A DNA stretch of 64,000 bases, taken from positions 7,183,001-7,247,000 of the forward strand of contig NC_133123.1 of assembly GCF_033568475.1 (NCBI RefSeq), given 5' to 3'. Under the pieces are notes generated by a model. The model searched no databases. It was not told the DNA's origin and was given only the letters and a program-made list of their open reading frames with translations. Below, in pieces: positions 25,122 through 37,800 of the stretch (positions within the stretch are counted from its first letter, which is position 1; each line of letters starts with the position of its first letter). Source of the stretch: Henckelia pumila. Its lineage: Eukaryota > Streptophyta > Magnoliopsida > Lamiales > Gesneriaceae. A program made the position numbers and the translations under genes.

Positions 25122-26502
25122 TTAATTCACGGATTCATGTTGTTGCAATTCCCCCCATATATGCTCCACTAAGTCCGCGCGAAGTTGGTGATGAACTTGA
25201 GTGTCACGTAGTTCTGAATTTGTCCGAAGATAATCCTGAAAGCCTCGGTTGGATCCTAGGATAGGTTGTGCAAGTTCATCCCCTTCATCGTTGTACCAAT
25301 CTATCACGTGACCTCCTTCGTCCTCAATAATCATGTTATGCAAAATAATGCATGCTAACATTATTTGTTTTAATTTTTTCCTATACCAATAGCGAGCTGA
25401 GCCTCTGACAATCGCCCATCGAGATTGGAGCACCCCAAATGCCCGCTCGACATCTTTTCTTGCAGATTCCTGTCTTTCCTTAAACAACTTTCTCTTGGAA
25501 TCCTCCGGCAAGGAAAAGCCTTAACTAAAGTAGCCCACTCGGGATATATTCCATATGTTAAATAATAACCTTTCGTATATGTAGTGCCGTTCACCGTGAA
25601 ATTAACCTCCGGCGCATTTCCTTGCAAGACGTTGTTGAAGATTGGAGATTCATATAACACGTTGATATCGTTGCGTGAATCGGCGACCCCAAAGAAGGCA
25701 TGTCAAATCCACAAGTCATGAGACGTGACTGCCTCTAGCACAATTGTTGGTGACCCATGTCCCCTTGTAAATTGACCTTTCCAAGCAACCAGACAATTTT
25801 TCCATTTCCAATGCATACAATCAAGGCTACCCAACATGCCAGGGAAGCCGTGTCTGTCATCATGCATTTGAAGAAGACGTTGAACATCATCAGCATTTGG
25901 TCTTCTTAAGTACCTATCACCAAATGTTTCAACCAAGTATTCACAAAACTTGAAAAGACACCTGATGGCAGTGGATTCACCCATACGTAGGTACTCGTCA
26001 AGATGATCTGCAGGGACTCCGTAAGCTAGTTGACGAATCGTAGCGGTGCATTTTTGTAGTGGTGACAACCCTTTTCTTCGCACAGCATCTTCCCTTTGTT
26101 GAAAAAACGTCGAATGGTTCTCTAAGGCAGTCACTATGCGAAGGAATAACTCTCTTCGCATTTGAAACCGTCTTCGAAATATTCCGTCATGATACACCGG
26201 GTTGTGTATGGGGTACCAAAGCCTTGAAGAACTGGCGGCGTGAATGGTGGATGACTCGTGTTTTGCCAATATTCGGCTGGAAGCGGTTGTGGTGGACCTC
26301 TGGAGGTATAATTCGGATGGCTCATAAAATTTCCAAATCCTTGGAAATTTTGAACGTTTTGTGGAGGAAACTGCATATTTGGAAATGGATGTGGATATTG
26401 ATGAGTTGGTGGAATTTGTGGATTTTGGGAAGATGCATTTTCTTGCGAGTTTTGTGTAGAATTTAACAAATATGTAAGATATGCCCTCGTATTTTCATCC
26501 AT
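25122..26502 (-). pseudogene. Harbinger transposase (DDE type), broken
   Basis: The main block (26269-25703) reads FRRRFQMRRELFLRIV, GLSPLQKCTATIRQLAYG, DEYLRMGEST, HGFPGMLGSLDCMHWKW (first catalytic Asp), typical plant Harbinger transposase. It stops at DLWI with a TGA (25703-25705) where the family has Trp, then continues in the same frame with HAFFGVA and RNDINVL (second Asp) to about 25510. A one-base frameshift near 25507-25512 moves it to the frame with KRKLFKERQESARKDVERAFGVLQSRWAIVRG (third catalytic residue Glu) and ends at 25122. A further block upstream (26502-26134), rich in Pro/Gln/Asn (start MDENTRAYLTYLLN), is in another frame and looks like an N-terminal segment joined by deletion. 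All three catalytic acids survive, but the reading frame does not. Confidence 0.9.
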
Positions 26503-26828
26503 TTCAGATAGAAAATAATATTTCAGAAAATAGTAAAAAAGATATAGGAGAGAATGAAAGTAGAATTGAAGAGTGTTGGAAGTGGAATGAATTTTGGTGT
26601 TAGCATTGGAGGGTATTTATAGATGAAAATTCTAAGTAGCCGTTAGAATTTATTTATTTATTTATTTATTTTATATTAAAAATAAAATAAATTAAATAAC
26701 AAAAAAAAAGTTTCCTTAAAAAAATGCACTAGTTTGACATAATCTGACAAATAATTGAATATATTATCGTTATTTATTATTATTTAAATTAAAAAATTTT
26801 AAAAAAAATTTTAAAAAATAAAGTAATG

Positions 26829-26936
26829 CAGGTGCAGACGCGGGGGGCCGCGTCTGCACCTGCACACTCTCTTTCTGGCGCGTGCAAGCACGCGCCAGAA
26901 ACAAAGTGATGGGGCGTGCAAGCACGCCCCATTTTG
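26829..26936. repeat. GC-rich palindromic pair inside the Harbinger element
   Basis: Two adjacent near-perfect palindromes: GGTGCAGACGCGG...CCGCGTCTGCACC (about 26831-26862) and two overlapping stems built on GCGTGCAAGCACGC (about 26879-26931). They stand out in a subterminal AT-rich context and could be transposase-binding or hairpin-forming subterminal sites (inference). Confidence 0.6.
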
Positions 26937-27010
26937 TACAAAAAAAAAAAGGAAGATGGGCGTTCACAACTCTCTCTCTTGTGGGTGGGTGTTCCCATTG
27001 TGGGTGCTCA

Positions 27011-27071
27011 TATGTTAAGCATCTCATAATGGTTTGTTTGATGCAGTCACTCATGATTTCTTGCTATATTA
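27011..27071. repeat. Right copy of the direct repeat flanking the Harbinger element
   Basis: Near-identical to 24484-24544, beginning TATGTTAAGC (left copy TATATTAAGC) and ending CTATATTA, then continuing into host sequence TGGGACCC. Confidence 0.9.
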
Positions 27072-27960
27072 TGGGACCCTTTGGGGTCAATCCTTTTTGA
27101 GAAACATTCACTGTGGTGGATCTTGCCTCAGCATCCATAGTTAATGTGTTATGAGCTATGACTTATTTGATATTTGTAAAGTCTGTTATGATGGTGGGAC
27201 TAATAAAATATTTGAGGGGACGTGAAATAGTATTGAATAAATTTCTAATATGTTTAATTTGATTTATAAATTTGAGATAAGATGATAAATTATATATTTA
27301 TTTTTTAATAAATAAACAAAAAAAAGTGAAGGATTATATTATAGTTTAATATTTATGAGATAAATAATTAATAATTTAATGAAACTAGAGATATTCAAGT
27401 CCTATAAACTCAACCAAAAAGATGAACTAAACTAAATTTTTTTGGGCCCATTTCTGACCAGGTTGTAAAAAGAAAAGCCAGATCTCATAGAAAATGGCCC
27501 CATGTAGTTAATGCTTGTTTGATATGTCTTCCTTTGTAGTTAACGATCCTTGAAGCCGAAAAGGATAGTAATTTAATGTAAGATCTAATGTCCACAATTG
27601 ATTTGAGAATTTGAAAATGTAAGATCCATGAAAATGTGGACCCGGAATATTAAAATTTAAATTTAAATTAAAATTAAAAATTAAAAACTAAAATTAGATC
27701 ATTGAATGCAGTGTTAAGATACTGGTCTCATCAACCAAAATATATTCGCAGTCGTATAAACATGTAAATGCCTGTGTATCTCTCCACGTGTGCGTGTATG
27801 CGTGTGTGTTTTCGGGTATTTGGAGGGGACAGATTGCATTGTGTATGGATTGGTTCCAGAGTGAAGGAGCAAAACTGAAGCCATGTAAATATTGAATGCA
27901 GTAGTGTTTAGTCCTAGGAAATCTGCAGATTTTGTGTATTGCCGCGTAAAATTAATGTGC
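27072..27960. other. AT-rich spacer
   Basis: No gene or complete element seen. A GT-rich run (about 27785-27812) is a short microsatellite. Confidence 0.4.
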
Positions 27961-27979
27961 TGTTGGAAAAATTGGGTTG

Positions 27980-28115
27980 TGTACATCGATCTCGCAATTT
28001 CGGGCCCTTCGTGGAAATGCTCGAGTTGAAACACATGGAAGGTGGACCATATGCGATTGTTTTCCGGTAGCTTTAGCTTGCAAGCTACTGGTCTAACCTT
28101 GGACATTACTGGGAT
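27980..28115 (-). pseudogene. Ty3-gypsy pol C-terminal scrap
   Basis: The minus-strand frame reads SKVRPVACKLKLPENNRI and WSTFHVFQLEHFH, clearly the segment after integrase in Ty3/gypsy polyproteins (family form KVGPVAYKL-LP...HPVFHVSQL). The preceding FGP motif is in another frame (LFGPSQ then stop), so the fragment is frameshifted. No LTR or other pol part is next to it. Confidence 0.7.
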
Positions 28116-28851
28116 GGACCGAACAAGTTCTTAGAAGCTCATAACATTCTTGGATGGGGGTTTTGTATATCCATAAATACATATTGTTTTACACTTTTGA
28201 TATGATGAACATTCACTTAGAACACTTACGTGATCAATGCTGAGGTGACGTTCACCTATTGGATATGTACATGAAACCACCTCAGCAATGCACACGGTTG
28301 GTGTTTAACATATCAAAACTCTACAATTTTATTGTGTGTGTGTGTGCATTAGTATACATTTTTATGTCATGTAAGATTTTTAACATATTTTCTTGGAAAA
28401 CATGCATGCAGGTTGGTCTTGCAACCCTAGACATTCCCTGTCGACATAGATGGTGGAAACAGCCGTGCTGCGAGTGCACAATGCTTGTGAATTCTTTGGG
28501 AAAACAGCTAGAGAATGGATTTCCAAAGGGAACACCATATTTCGATGCGCCGGTCAAGGAAAACTGCCATGTAGATGCTGTGTTAACAAGTGCAACCAAA
28601 GGCTACATGCTAATGATCCACTGTTAGAAAATGTGCTAGTCAAAAAGTATTAATAGAAATTGATTTTTCCCCTTTTTTTGTGATTGAAATATATGCATCC
28701 CTGTTAATTGTTTGATCATATCTTCGATTATTTTTTATCTGAATTTCGGTTTCAACGTGAATTCGATGAAGAGATCCATCCCAGTGGTGAGTATATAAGC
28801 AATTGAATCATCATTATTTCACTCAAATATTACAAATACAGGTACAATAAG
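28116..28851. other. Spacer 3' of THG1
   Basis: An ORF-like stretch on the plus strand (28259-28627) preceded by a TGCATGCAG acceptor-like site is not recognisable as any family. The remainder is the 3'UTR side of the THG1 gene. Confidence 0.35.
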
Positions 28852-31800
28852 TTAGTCATTAATCTGTACCGTGGCAGAATGTGCTTCCCAAAAGCTTGGC
28901 TCTATTATATTGCAATATTCGATGACAACTTTTACGCATAATTTATCAAGGCTACCCTCTTCTTCCTTGTCACTGAGGATTTTCTTCTCCTCCTGCAGGG
29001 GGAAAAAAGAAGTTTCAAATTCTCAACCTTATCTTCTTGATTGTTATTGATCAAGTAATCAATTTTCAGCTCCCTTAAACAAAAACGTTAGTTTCAAATG
29101 CTTTTGTAGCTTAAAAATTGAACACGTAAGGCATTCCTTGAAGGAGTCTGAAAGTGTACCTTATTCCGGTAAACTGATGAACCCAGGCGGAACATTGGCG
29201 GTAATTTGTTGTAATAATCGGTAGTACCGGATAGCTGAGCTAGCAGTTCATTTTTCTCTTGAACTTGAGTACCCTGCAGATTAGCAAATTCAGAATGATC
29301 ATTTGGAACTCAAACAGACAAAACACTTGAACTTGGTCATAATTCAAATATTCGTCACTTGTATTAGTAACACATAAAGGCCAAAAATATATTTGAACAA
29401 GACAAATATTTAGTCAATTTTACAAAGAATGTCGTACTGAACGTTGGAAAAGATTTGCACACGCTGCTGGAGATGTAAGATGTATCTATCTTTGAAACTC
29501 AAAGGGAGACGGACCCTGTGTTGATCTAGAAAGAAGAAGAAAAAGTAGTAAGCACCTTCAAATAAGATTGAGCTGCGCTTTTTGTCTTCCCTGACTTCAC
29601 AAGCATCCAGAAACACGTATTGTACTGGTTGTTGATGTGGCCTGCAAATTGTTATTACTTTAGTATTTTAGTTTGAAACATCTTCGGATATTTTTTATTT
29701 CTAGTTATATCACAGCTACTGAAGCAAAGCAGGTATCACAGGCGGATGTCCCTCCAACCAAGTAGAAAAACTAAATAAAACAAACTCACAATCAACTTGT
29801 CTCCATGCTAGATAATCTCTAAGGATCTGAGAGGAAGGGTAGCAAATTGCACGGCCATCAAAATATGGTGGGTACATCATCTCTTTATGAGGGAAGAAAT
29901 CTTTCCATTTCATAGTGTACATTGATGAAAAATAAGATACTATGGCGGAAACTATTTCACTGCAACACAAAACAAAATAAAAGCAGCAGTGAAGGCACTA
30001 TCGAGTCTTTAAGGTGATTCAGTCAACTGTTAATATGAACTTTATACAAACTCTTCTCAGGCAGAGGTAAGGAACCAAAAAGGTCATTAAGGTCCTAGCC
30101 AACTGTTAGCAGTGATAATTATATTTGTATACGAGTGAAACCTGGCACGTCTTCCATACAGTTGGGACTCTTTCTTCAGAACAAAGCTGTGGGTTATCAA
30201 GCACAAGTCAAGAACAAGTCAAAGTATTCATATATAAGCAAGGTAATATGCTACGGAAGTTGATCGAATACCTGTACTCATCACTAACCCCATAAGAGAA
30301 GACAATATCATTAAACTCTTCTAATACGCCGACCGCACAAGAATTCATGAGGTTCAGAGCTGCTTCATCATTTGGCTTCTCAAATTTATGAACTTTGGAA
30401 AACCTACAGTAAAACCATAAGAAAATTTAGAGTTTAAAACCATTCAGAAAAATTACACCATCATAACTTGATCAAGAACTCCCCCAGTGGCGCTGACTAA
30501 AATTATGATGTTTTGAAGGTGAAAGCAGCATCATAGTTATTCCATTTACTATAAAATGGCCACATTTCCTTAACCAGATTTCCAATATGAGCGAAGATAC
30601 AAATGCGCTAAATTTTCTGAAGACTAGTTTTATCTGGCTATTTGTGAACTTTGTAGTAGATTTATTAAAAATATACCAAAGAACAATGTTTGTTTTGTAA
30701 TATTAAAAAAAAAAGAACAGTAGAAAAATAATATAAAACCACTAATGATCAGTATCAAGAACCTAGCATTAATTTTTTATTTCAATAGCCTACAATACAT
30801 TCAAAATCCTTAAGTAGAAAACTAGAGAGGGACGAGAGAGAAGGGGCATGCGGTTATTTTTTGATCAACAATTGCAACTAGCAGTGCAAGGGAGAGTAGG
30901 AGAGAATATTACAGAGCCTGTAACGCCCCGTTTTTATCTTAAATGAGTTTATTTGAGTTAATCAGAGATTACAGAGTTAACGAGCCGACTTGATTTTGAT
31001 CAGGGTCCTTTTTGCAAATTTTGAAAATTTCAGGGACTAAAATGCAAATATTGAAATTGTTATATTATCTACTCTAGTTGACTAGTCCTTGGCACTCCAT
31101 CATCCTCCCCAACTCGTTAACCTCCATTGGAGCCGCCCCCTTTGTATTTTCAAGCTTGGGATTTCGGTTTCCGGTCGATCCAGCCGTTGGAAATTATTTC
31201 TGAAGGCAGTTTAGCGATCACTGCAGTGAGAGCTCTGTTATATTGTAAGTTCTTCTACGATCGGATACATTCTAGTTTTTGGATGTTGTTAGAATCGATT
31301 TAGATTCTAGTATGTTGTTCTTGGCGGAGTTCTGATCGTTTATTATCTGTCGGTTTTGAATTTGAGCGACGTTCGGAATTGTTATGATTTTTGGAAGTAT
31401 TATTCGAAAATCTAGCTTTTGAGATTTGTTGGGTTTGCCTTGTTATTGTGGTTTTAGCATTGAATTGAGGTTATATCAGTATTGAACTGCTGTCTGCGTT
31501 GTCGATTTGTTCAGTTTATAGCCGTTATGCCGTCGGTTTGAGTTTTGGGGATTTTGAACCGTTTTGAGTAGTTGGAACTTGGCTTATAAGTTGATCTTGG
31601 TTATTGATCATTCTTTTGTTTCCGTACAGATTCGTTTGGAGGTATCAAGCCCAGAGTTAGCAGCTGTTTGTTTGCTTCCGAGATTTGAACAAAGAACGGT
31701 ATAGAGTATTTCCTTGAACCGCTGCCTTGTTGTTGTTAGATTGTATAGTTGTTGATACAGTATCTTTTGTAGCGTATCCAGAATTGAAAGCTACTGCATT

Positions 31801-34800
31801 GAAAGGTAAAAGCAGTCATCGTAGCGGGATAGCATACTCGTGACTGTGGTTCTCGAGTTTTCCCTTTTGAAATCACATACTTGCATTTACACTTGTTCTA
31901 GCATGAGGAACTTGTGTCTTGTTTGATTGTATTGACTTTTGTTAAATGACTTATGTGTTATATTTATGTTATGCATTCATCTTGAGCCAATCTTGTTTTC
32001 AGCGGGCAGAACCGCCCTTTTTGTTTAGACGTTTGGGAACGATGATTGAGTGGCCTAGGTTGTAGTATTTCGCCTAGTGCTAGCATACTCATTATGGTTG
32101 CTCAAAGTCTAGAGGAGTGGGATACGTGGCACCACCTCGATTGGGAGAGTCGGTGAGTCGTTACGTGATCTCACCCTCGGGATCCCAAAAGCACCGCAGC
32201 AATCCCTCGTTTATCAGTATTGATATCCTGGTTTAAAGACATGCATTTCATTACGTTGTTATTGAATTCGTTGTTGTATCAAAAACATGTTTATTGTTGC
32301 ATTACTTGTTATGTTGCTTTTACTGAGAATGTTGTCCTCACCGGTTATCCGGCTGTTGCTTTGTTTTGTATGTGTACTTGGCAACAGGTGGGGCAGGAAC
32401 AAGTCAGAAGAGACATGGTTAGCTTCGAGGGCAAGTAGTAGAAGTGAGACTCGGTGTAGAAGTCTTGTTAGCATGACAATCTATCTTATGTTTTGAAGCA
32501 TGTTAAGAACTTGAACTTGGTAGTGGTCTTGCTTGTGGTTAGAACTCTTGTATTCTGTATTCGGCTTGTAATAGCTAGCATCGATGCGTGTTCTTCACTT
32601 TTAAGTATTTAAATGCTACGTTGTTGGATCATGTTAGAGTTCTTTGGTTATGTTATTGCACTTTTGGAGGCTTGTTTTGAGCCAATTCAGCAGGCCATGC
32701 GCGTCCGCGCCTAGGGTGGCGCGCCCGCGCGTCCCACACTTCGTTTCGGAAGTTTTGGGCAGAGATTCAGGCGCGCCCGCGCTTCGGGTGGCGCGCCCGC
32801 GCGAGGGCTTGGGCAGGACGCCATGCGCGCCCGCGCCTCAAGCCGCGCGCCCGCGCGTCCCCTTTTAAAAAAAAAAAAAAAAATGCTCTTGACTTTTAAT
32901 TGCTTACTTATTGAATTACTCCTTTAATTGTCGTTTAGAACCGAGGTCTCACAGAGCCTATCTCTGGGATTTTTCCCTTGTTCATTACATCACATATTCA
33001 CATCAATACAAATTCACATTATATTTTTTTTCTTTGTTATTAAATTATGTTAAGCTCAGGTGAATTCTATTACGGTAACTCGGCCGGTGGGGATATTAAC
33101 TTTTGGAAGAGAAAGTGTATGACTGTATTAATAATTAGGGTTTTTCTCCAAAAATTTGTTGCCTTTGACCGCCTCGCCTGCTCATCTTCAACCGCCTAAG
33201 CAAAGGCGGTGCACTCGACGGCCGCCTCCCACCTTGACACCGCCTAGGCGGCTGCCATTTATTGCAATGGTTTTAATTAATCCCCACATGGTGCTTAACC
33301 CTGTTGAGTTTGTTGAAATATTGTCCCACATCGGTAGAATAGAGTTGAGAGCCCTTAATATAGACAAGGACAACCCTCACCTCTTGAGTTAGCTTTTGCG
33401 GTGAGTTAAGTCCAACTCATTTCTAACATGGTATCAGAACCCAGACCCTCGTGTTGGACCGCCCATAACTGGGCCAATTTCCAAGCTCCAGATGTTCATT
33501 TCTGGGCGTTTAGGTCACCCGTTAATATCTTCACACTCCAGATATTCATTCCTGGGCGTGTGGGGGTGTGTTGAAATATTGTCCCACATCGGTATGATAG
33601 AGTTCCTGGGAGCCCTTAATATAGACAAGGGCAACTCTCACCTCTTGAGTTAGCTTTTGAGGTGAGTTAGGTCCAAGTCATTTTTAACAGAGTTATTAAT
33701 TTTGTTTACTCCAAGGTTCTAAAATTCGCCAGGCATTACCGCGCTAGTCGGGGGCCAGATTAGCGCCTAGCGTCTAGGCCCACTAGGCAGATTCCACGGT
33801 ATAACATTATAAATCACATATTACAACAACTCCAACGTGATAACATCCGATTTAAATTGAGTTCAAAATTACATAACTAATAAAATTCAACAAATTTACT
33901 CTACTACTACATAAATTCTCTCGTGGAAGGGAAAATATAATTTTCGTCAGTTTTTTTAATTGGGCTTGTGATTTAAAAGCCTATAAAAAAATTTCCGACA
34001 AGCACTTTTTCGGTGCGCCGCCTAAGCCGATTTTTAGAACATTGGTTTACTCAAAATTCAACATGTTCTCTACATATTCACAAAACAGCATGCAAAATGA
34101 GCAAGATGATAAACCGTTTATATTGCAACGGTATGCTATAATCATCAGAAACAAGGATACTACAATCATCAAGATCAAATATCATCTCACACGAACAATA
34201 GTATGCTATAACAATCAGAAGCAAGGATATCATATCATCAAGATCACATATCATCTCACACAAACAAAACTAAATATCACACATAATTGTTGCCTTGTAT
34301 TATATTCATATGTCATACATCCAATTTATGTTGTAACATTATGCTATCTCATCAAAATCACACATATAAAAAATGAGCATTATATATTTGATCTGTTAAT
34401 AACAATGCATATATACATAAAAAATATCATGGACTAAACCACCTTCAAATCTCCATAAACACAAGTATTATTTACTTTTCACACCATACATTTATGCTAC
34501 TGTTTATTTCTCTATTCTACCCAGTCAAAGCACTCTAACGGTGATTTAAATTCATTATCAGCAGGGAAGTGTATCTAACGGTGATTTAAATTCATTATCA
34601 GCAGGGAAGTGTATCTAACGGTGATTTAAATTCGTTATCAGCAGGGAAGTGTATTTATTTATTGTCTTTCTATTTATTTTCAAACTTAGTTTTACTCTTT
34701 TGCCCAAACAATTTTCCAACCCAACCATTTCTCAGCCAAGAACTAATGTACTGCTCCAACGTCCATTTCTCAGCCAAGAACTAATGTACTGCTCCAATGC

Positions 34801-37800
34801 TAGTTATAGAAATAACCGCACTTCTAGAATTCCATCCATGTATTCTAGTTTATCTTAGTTTATCAACTAATTATCAAAATTGATCTATTAACTAACAGTA
34901 CATCATTAGGATCTGTTCATCCTACGATATAGATCGGTAACTATGAGCGTAAAGAAAATTTCCTCGTATCTACTACACTGATAACCGAGTAACTTAAGCA
35001 CTTAATGGGAATGATCGGAGTCCTAGACTTGCATAAAAAAAAATTCTTAAGGAAGCTCATTAAAATATTGGCCAATCTACACTAAACAAATGCATACCAT
35101 CTCTAGAGTTAACCACCCTTGATGCAACAATGAAAAAAGATTATAGAGTAAGCAAAAGCGGTCGTACCTATGAAAATGGCAACCATCAATACGAATAACA
35201 ATCCAAGTGGACAGTAACAACCTGCTCTCATACTGAAAAGACTTGAGATACTCAGTTTTGGTTTTATTAACATCTTCAGAGAAGTAACCTAACTCCTTCA
35301 AAAGATACAACTGATCATTCCAGAACCGTCTCGATGCAATATTTTCCATATGAACTAGTGTGACCCTCCTTTTTGATCTTTTTATGGGACAACAATCATC
35401 TTTGTTTTTCACACTAACTTCAACCTAAGTAACAAGAGGATAAATACTTTAAACGAGTTTGATATTGCAATTAGCAACAATACCAAATACCAATTAGTGT
35501 TTTAGTGCATAAACAAACAAAAATATAAAATTGATTACTTAAACAGACATCAACAAATAAACAAGTTTGGATCAGAAGCTATGCTGATTATGTCCCAATT
35601 CTTAACTAGACCATCAAAAATCCACAAGCAATACTTCGCAGCACATAAACGAGGATATACCTCTGTCCTGAGAGCACATGTCCCTTGGCGAAATATCTGT
35701 GGAATGCTTTTCTTATAGTTGATATTAAAACATTGGTAAAGCAACTCATTTTTGTCTTGCTTCCGAGATCCCTATGAAAAACAATTAAGATAAACCATGA
35801 AGAATATCAATTAAAGCACCGTGATTCATTGAATTCAATGAAATAATAAGAAATACAAACCTGAAAGAAAATAGATTCTAGTTCATTTCCAATCCATAAT
35901 AAATGTGAATAACAGAAAATTTTTTACATGAAGAAACACTATTTGCAACACGCAACCCCCCGGTGGATGAAAGAAAATAAAACACTGAAGTGATGAAAGC
36001 TTTATCACCAAGCCTAATGCTTTGGATAGATTTAGCCAGTTCAGCATTTATTTAATCTTCTGAAACAGTAGGTTCAGAAGCACAGTCCAAAAGACCAAAA
36101 CTTTCCTCCCTAGTCAAAACATTTTATGTAGTTTCTTGTGTTTTCATGGTAACGTGCAATTTGACATGTCATTTATATTAAACCCAAATATTTATCTTAA
36201 ATGCGAAAAACAATGTCATAATGAACTTAAATAATTGAAAAGGCCTTACAACATTCCTCATTTGCCCCTGATGAGCTCAAGAACCCCAAAGACTTTTATA
36301 CAAGAACTAAGGAGCCCTCGCTGGTTTAAAAATTTTACCAGAAAATTACTTTTGTCACCTCAGGCACTGATTTAAAGAGGTGGATAAACAGCCTATTAGA
36401 ACACCAAAATTCACCTCAAGCATTTCTCGTGCTTCTTTTTCAGGCTTTCCACCCTTAATCAGCTGCCAAAGACAAGTATCATACTGGTTACTTATGTGGC
36501 CTGCCAAACAAAAAAAAAGTTTCAAGTAATCAATGCAAAACCCATCTCCATACTAAAAAATAAAGACCATTTATAGCTTACATTCATTTTGTCTCCATGC
36601 AAGATATGCTTGAAGAACCTCCACAGATGCACATAAAATAACTCGTCCTCGAAATGAAGGAGAATATCTCAAATCCTTTTCAGGAAAGACTTCCTTCCAC
36701 TTAGAGACATAAACAGATGTAAAGAACGACACAATGAGGGAAAGGATTTTGCTGCAACAAAGAAAGAAGTAGGCATACAAGATAAACCTTTTTTACCTTT
36801 TATGATAAGCAAAAGAATGGGAATCTGAAACAATGAGAAAGTGCGAGACGATACAAATATTAGACAAAAGGAATAGGAAGGGAAGCGAAATAAAGTTAAA
36901 CTAAAGACATCAAAAGGACGACTTACGTGATTTTAGGATCAATGAATGGTTTAATTTCAATCATGGTTAATGGAGTAAAAAGGCTTAGGAAGCCTTGTAA
37001 TCCAATAAACCATATTACCAAGAACCCATAAAATCAAAATTCTAGCTCATCCTAACAGATATGCTCAAGCCTGTACAGAATTAAAACCTATAACTGAAAA
37101 CCGAGTTTATTCTTATCTCCTTTGGGACTTTTCCATAAATTAAATAGGATTCTAACATAACCAACCCTTTCACCGCCAGTCAGTGTTGTGAAAAAATTTA
37201 AATGGTCTCAAAGCAGAACTTCTACTAGCAAGTTTTTAAGTACATGATTTTATAATTCGAACTTATCCAATTCCAACCACCAAAAAATTTGCTGGGCATA
37301 TGGTTGACAGAGGATCAAGTGATCAACCTAATTTATGATTTTCAGTTTCGGTAAGATGAATTACAACGCACACCATTGACACCGCTGCTAGTTCATCTTT
37401 GGCATCTGGTTTTGAAACAGCATCTAGTACGCACAATTTCCCATAGATAACATTAAATCTAGAATTAGCTCCCATAAAGGAATGCAAGCACATACTATTC
37501 GTGCTACTACACTCCTCATTTTGAAATTCTAAACCACGCTTATCTAAGCTTCTTTTTTAAAATGTTGATTACTTAAGTCTCTCACAGAACAAAATGCATA
37601 TAAGTGCCCCTTTTACAATCAAATAAGCACTTGAAAAGGAAAAATGGACTTGCTATCGCTCAACTTAGTTTTTCTTATCCATTTTTCTTCCTTATAGGAA
37701 ATGCTTACAAAGTTCAAAATTAAGATGCCAAAAACTCTAAACAAAACAATTAGCAACTTCGGCAACATTATATAATAATTAAATAACTGGAATTAAACCT

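Larger units (their letters stand above)
24545..27009 (-). mobile_element. PIF/Harbinger DNA transposon, inactivated
   Basis: Left terminus GAGCATCCACAACCCATT; right terminus on the other strand GAGCACCCACAATGGG, so the TIR is GAGCA[T/C]CCACAA. The element is about 2465 bp, shorter than full Harbingers with two genes (4-5 kb). It carries a broken transposase on the minus strand (25122-26502). A GC-rich inverted tract near 26830-26930 contains GTGCAGACGCGG/CCGCGTCTGCAC and GCGTGCAAGCACGC palindromes. Instead of a simple 3-bp TSD, it is flanked by about 60-bp direct repeats. Confidence 0.85.

Noticed and set aside
28259-28627. 122-aa ORF (plus) with an acceptor-like site before its last part
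   Set aside because: No homology recognised and no partner exon; could be chance. Left as spacer.
33311-33689. TRIM considered as Cassandra (5S-bearing)
   Set aside because: The LTRs have no 5S rRNA A/C-box sequence and are too short.
34535-34654. 40-bp repeat array considered as CRISPR-like
   Set aside because: No spacers between units and a eukaryotic intron context; a simple tandem duplication.
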